In this document: positions 63,850 to 64,000 of the stretch, in pieces
How positions within the stretch are numbered: position 1 is the stretch's first letter
Layout of the letters: every line of letters begins with the position of its first letter
Source: Aquipseudomonas alcaligenes NBRC 14159
Lineage (GTDB): Bacteria > Pseudomonadota > Gammaproteobacteria > Pseudomonadales > Pseudomonadaceae
Direction: 5' to 3'
NCBI RefSeq assembly: GCF_000467105.1
Contig: NZ_BATI01000018.1
Coordinates: 1 to 64,000 of the forward strand
DNA length: 64,000 nucleotides
Notes under the pieces: generated by a model
Told to the model about the DNA's origin: nothing
Seen by the model: only the letters and a program-made list of their open reading frames with translations
Database searches by the model: none
Translations under genes and position numbers: made by a program

Positions 63850-64000
63850 TCCGAGGCAATTGGTTGCGGTTTATCGAAAATAGATAAAGCCGTTCTTTTT
63901 AATCGAAAGGAAGTGGTTTTTTTGCTGTACGCAATATCCGGAAGCAGAGCGTCACTTCGCGCTCCGGCTGTTGTGGTTAAAATCAAGGCCTTACATGGAC
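63850..64000. promoter_or_regulatory. LysR promoter region with TTTATC-N7-GATAAA dyad
   Basis: An A/T-rich stretch. TTTATC (63870-63875) and GATAAA (63883-63888) form a dyad with 7 bases between. ATCGAAAA (63874) and AATCGAAAGG (63901) repeat a half-site also found at 62932. It may bind the LysR protein for autoregulation. No gene is seen up to 64000, and a divergent gene may begin beyond the window. Confidence 0.5.

Overview
The window is a stretch of GC-rich chromosome from a pseudomonad (Gammaproteobacteria). Four blocks match, from memory, gene neighbourhoods of Pseudomonas aeruginosa, although the blocks are not contiguous there: bifA-sodB-LysE exporter-ACT protein-argP (about PA4367-PA4363), PhoH-moaCDE (about PA3919-PA3916), the D-arginine locus dauBAR plus a binding protein (about PA3862-PA3865), and DUF2170-PspA-YqiJ-flotillin-giant ATPase followed further on by yaeQ-recJ (about PA3732-PA3725). 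These locus numbers were not checked against a database. I saw no rRNA, tRNA, CRISPR array, prophage or insertion sequence. Coding density is high, with many overlapping starts and stops.

Layout. 1-7.2 kb, mostly minus strand: small envelope and hypothetical proteins, including a 137-residue protein with a caspase-like (clan CD) His-Gly/Cys signature, an amino-acid binding protein, yjdM, a LEA-type lipoprotein, and the c-di-GMP phosphodiesterase bifA, which appears to start at TTG. 7.2-10.8 kb: sodB, an EamA exporter, and argO-ACT divergent from argP. 11-16.1 kb: a chemoreceptor, an SDR-type epimerase, leucine dehydrogenase and another EamA exporter with a polyproline leader ORF. 16.4-21.5 kb: yebG with a LexA box, psiE, a DUF3649-PepSY-DUF3325 iron-reductase-like operon, and AraC/EamA. 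21.5-25.4 kb: a minus-strand run with yaaA, an SDR, a membrane protein, a 2H phosphoesterase and an AAA ATPase. 25.5-31 kb: a TPR protein, a polysaccharide deacetylase, PIN-PhoH and moaCDE. 31-38.4 kb: a D-arginine/basic amino-acid locus (binding proteins, PotE-like antiporter, dauR, dauA, dauB, class III CoA-transferase). 38.6-51.4 kb: the envelope-stress-like cluster. 51.6-55.4 kb: yaeQ, recJ, a LapG-like protease and a SnoaL-like protein. 55.5-63.8 kb: a LysR-linked aminoaldehyde dehydrogenase/polyamine ABC transporter operon.

Two systems stand out. First, 38.6-51.4 kb links PspA, a YqiJ-type OB-fold membrane protein, a flotillin, a TerB-like protein, a 1748-residue DUF3686/AAA+ ATPase, a rhomboid protease and a one-motif phospholipase-D-type nuclease. 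The genes are tightly packed, with GC hairpins at three junctions. The first gene may encode its own ribbon-helix-helix DNA-binding segment, just downstream of two 13-bp direct repeats. It looks like a membrane-stress or membrane-defence machine whose biochemistry is unknown to me. Second, the dau locus carries two copies of the same long palindrome, ATAC-N6-GTCCA-N3-TGGAC-N6-GTAT, one before a binding-protein gene and one before dauB. This defines a probable DauR regulon operator.

An intergenic repeat family (about 65-136 bp, arms of CCCTCTCCC/GGGAGAGGG type) occurs five times. One copy sits 4 bp after the stop of the polyamine binding-protein gene inside its operon, the arrangement expected for an mRNA-stabilising element.
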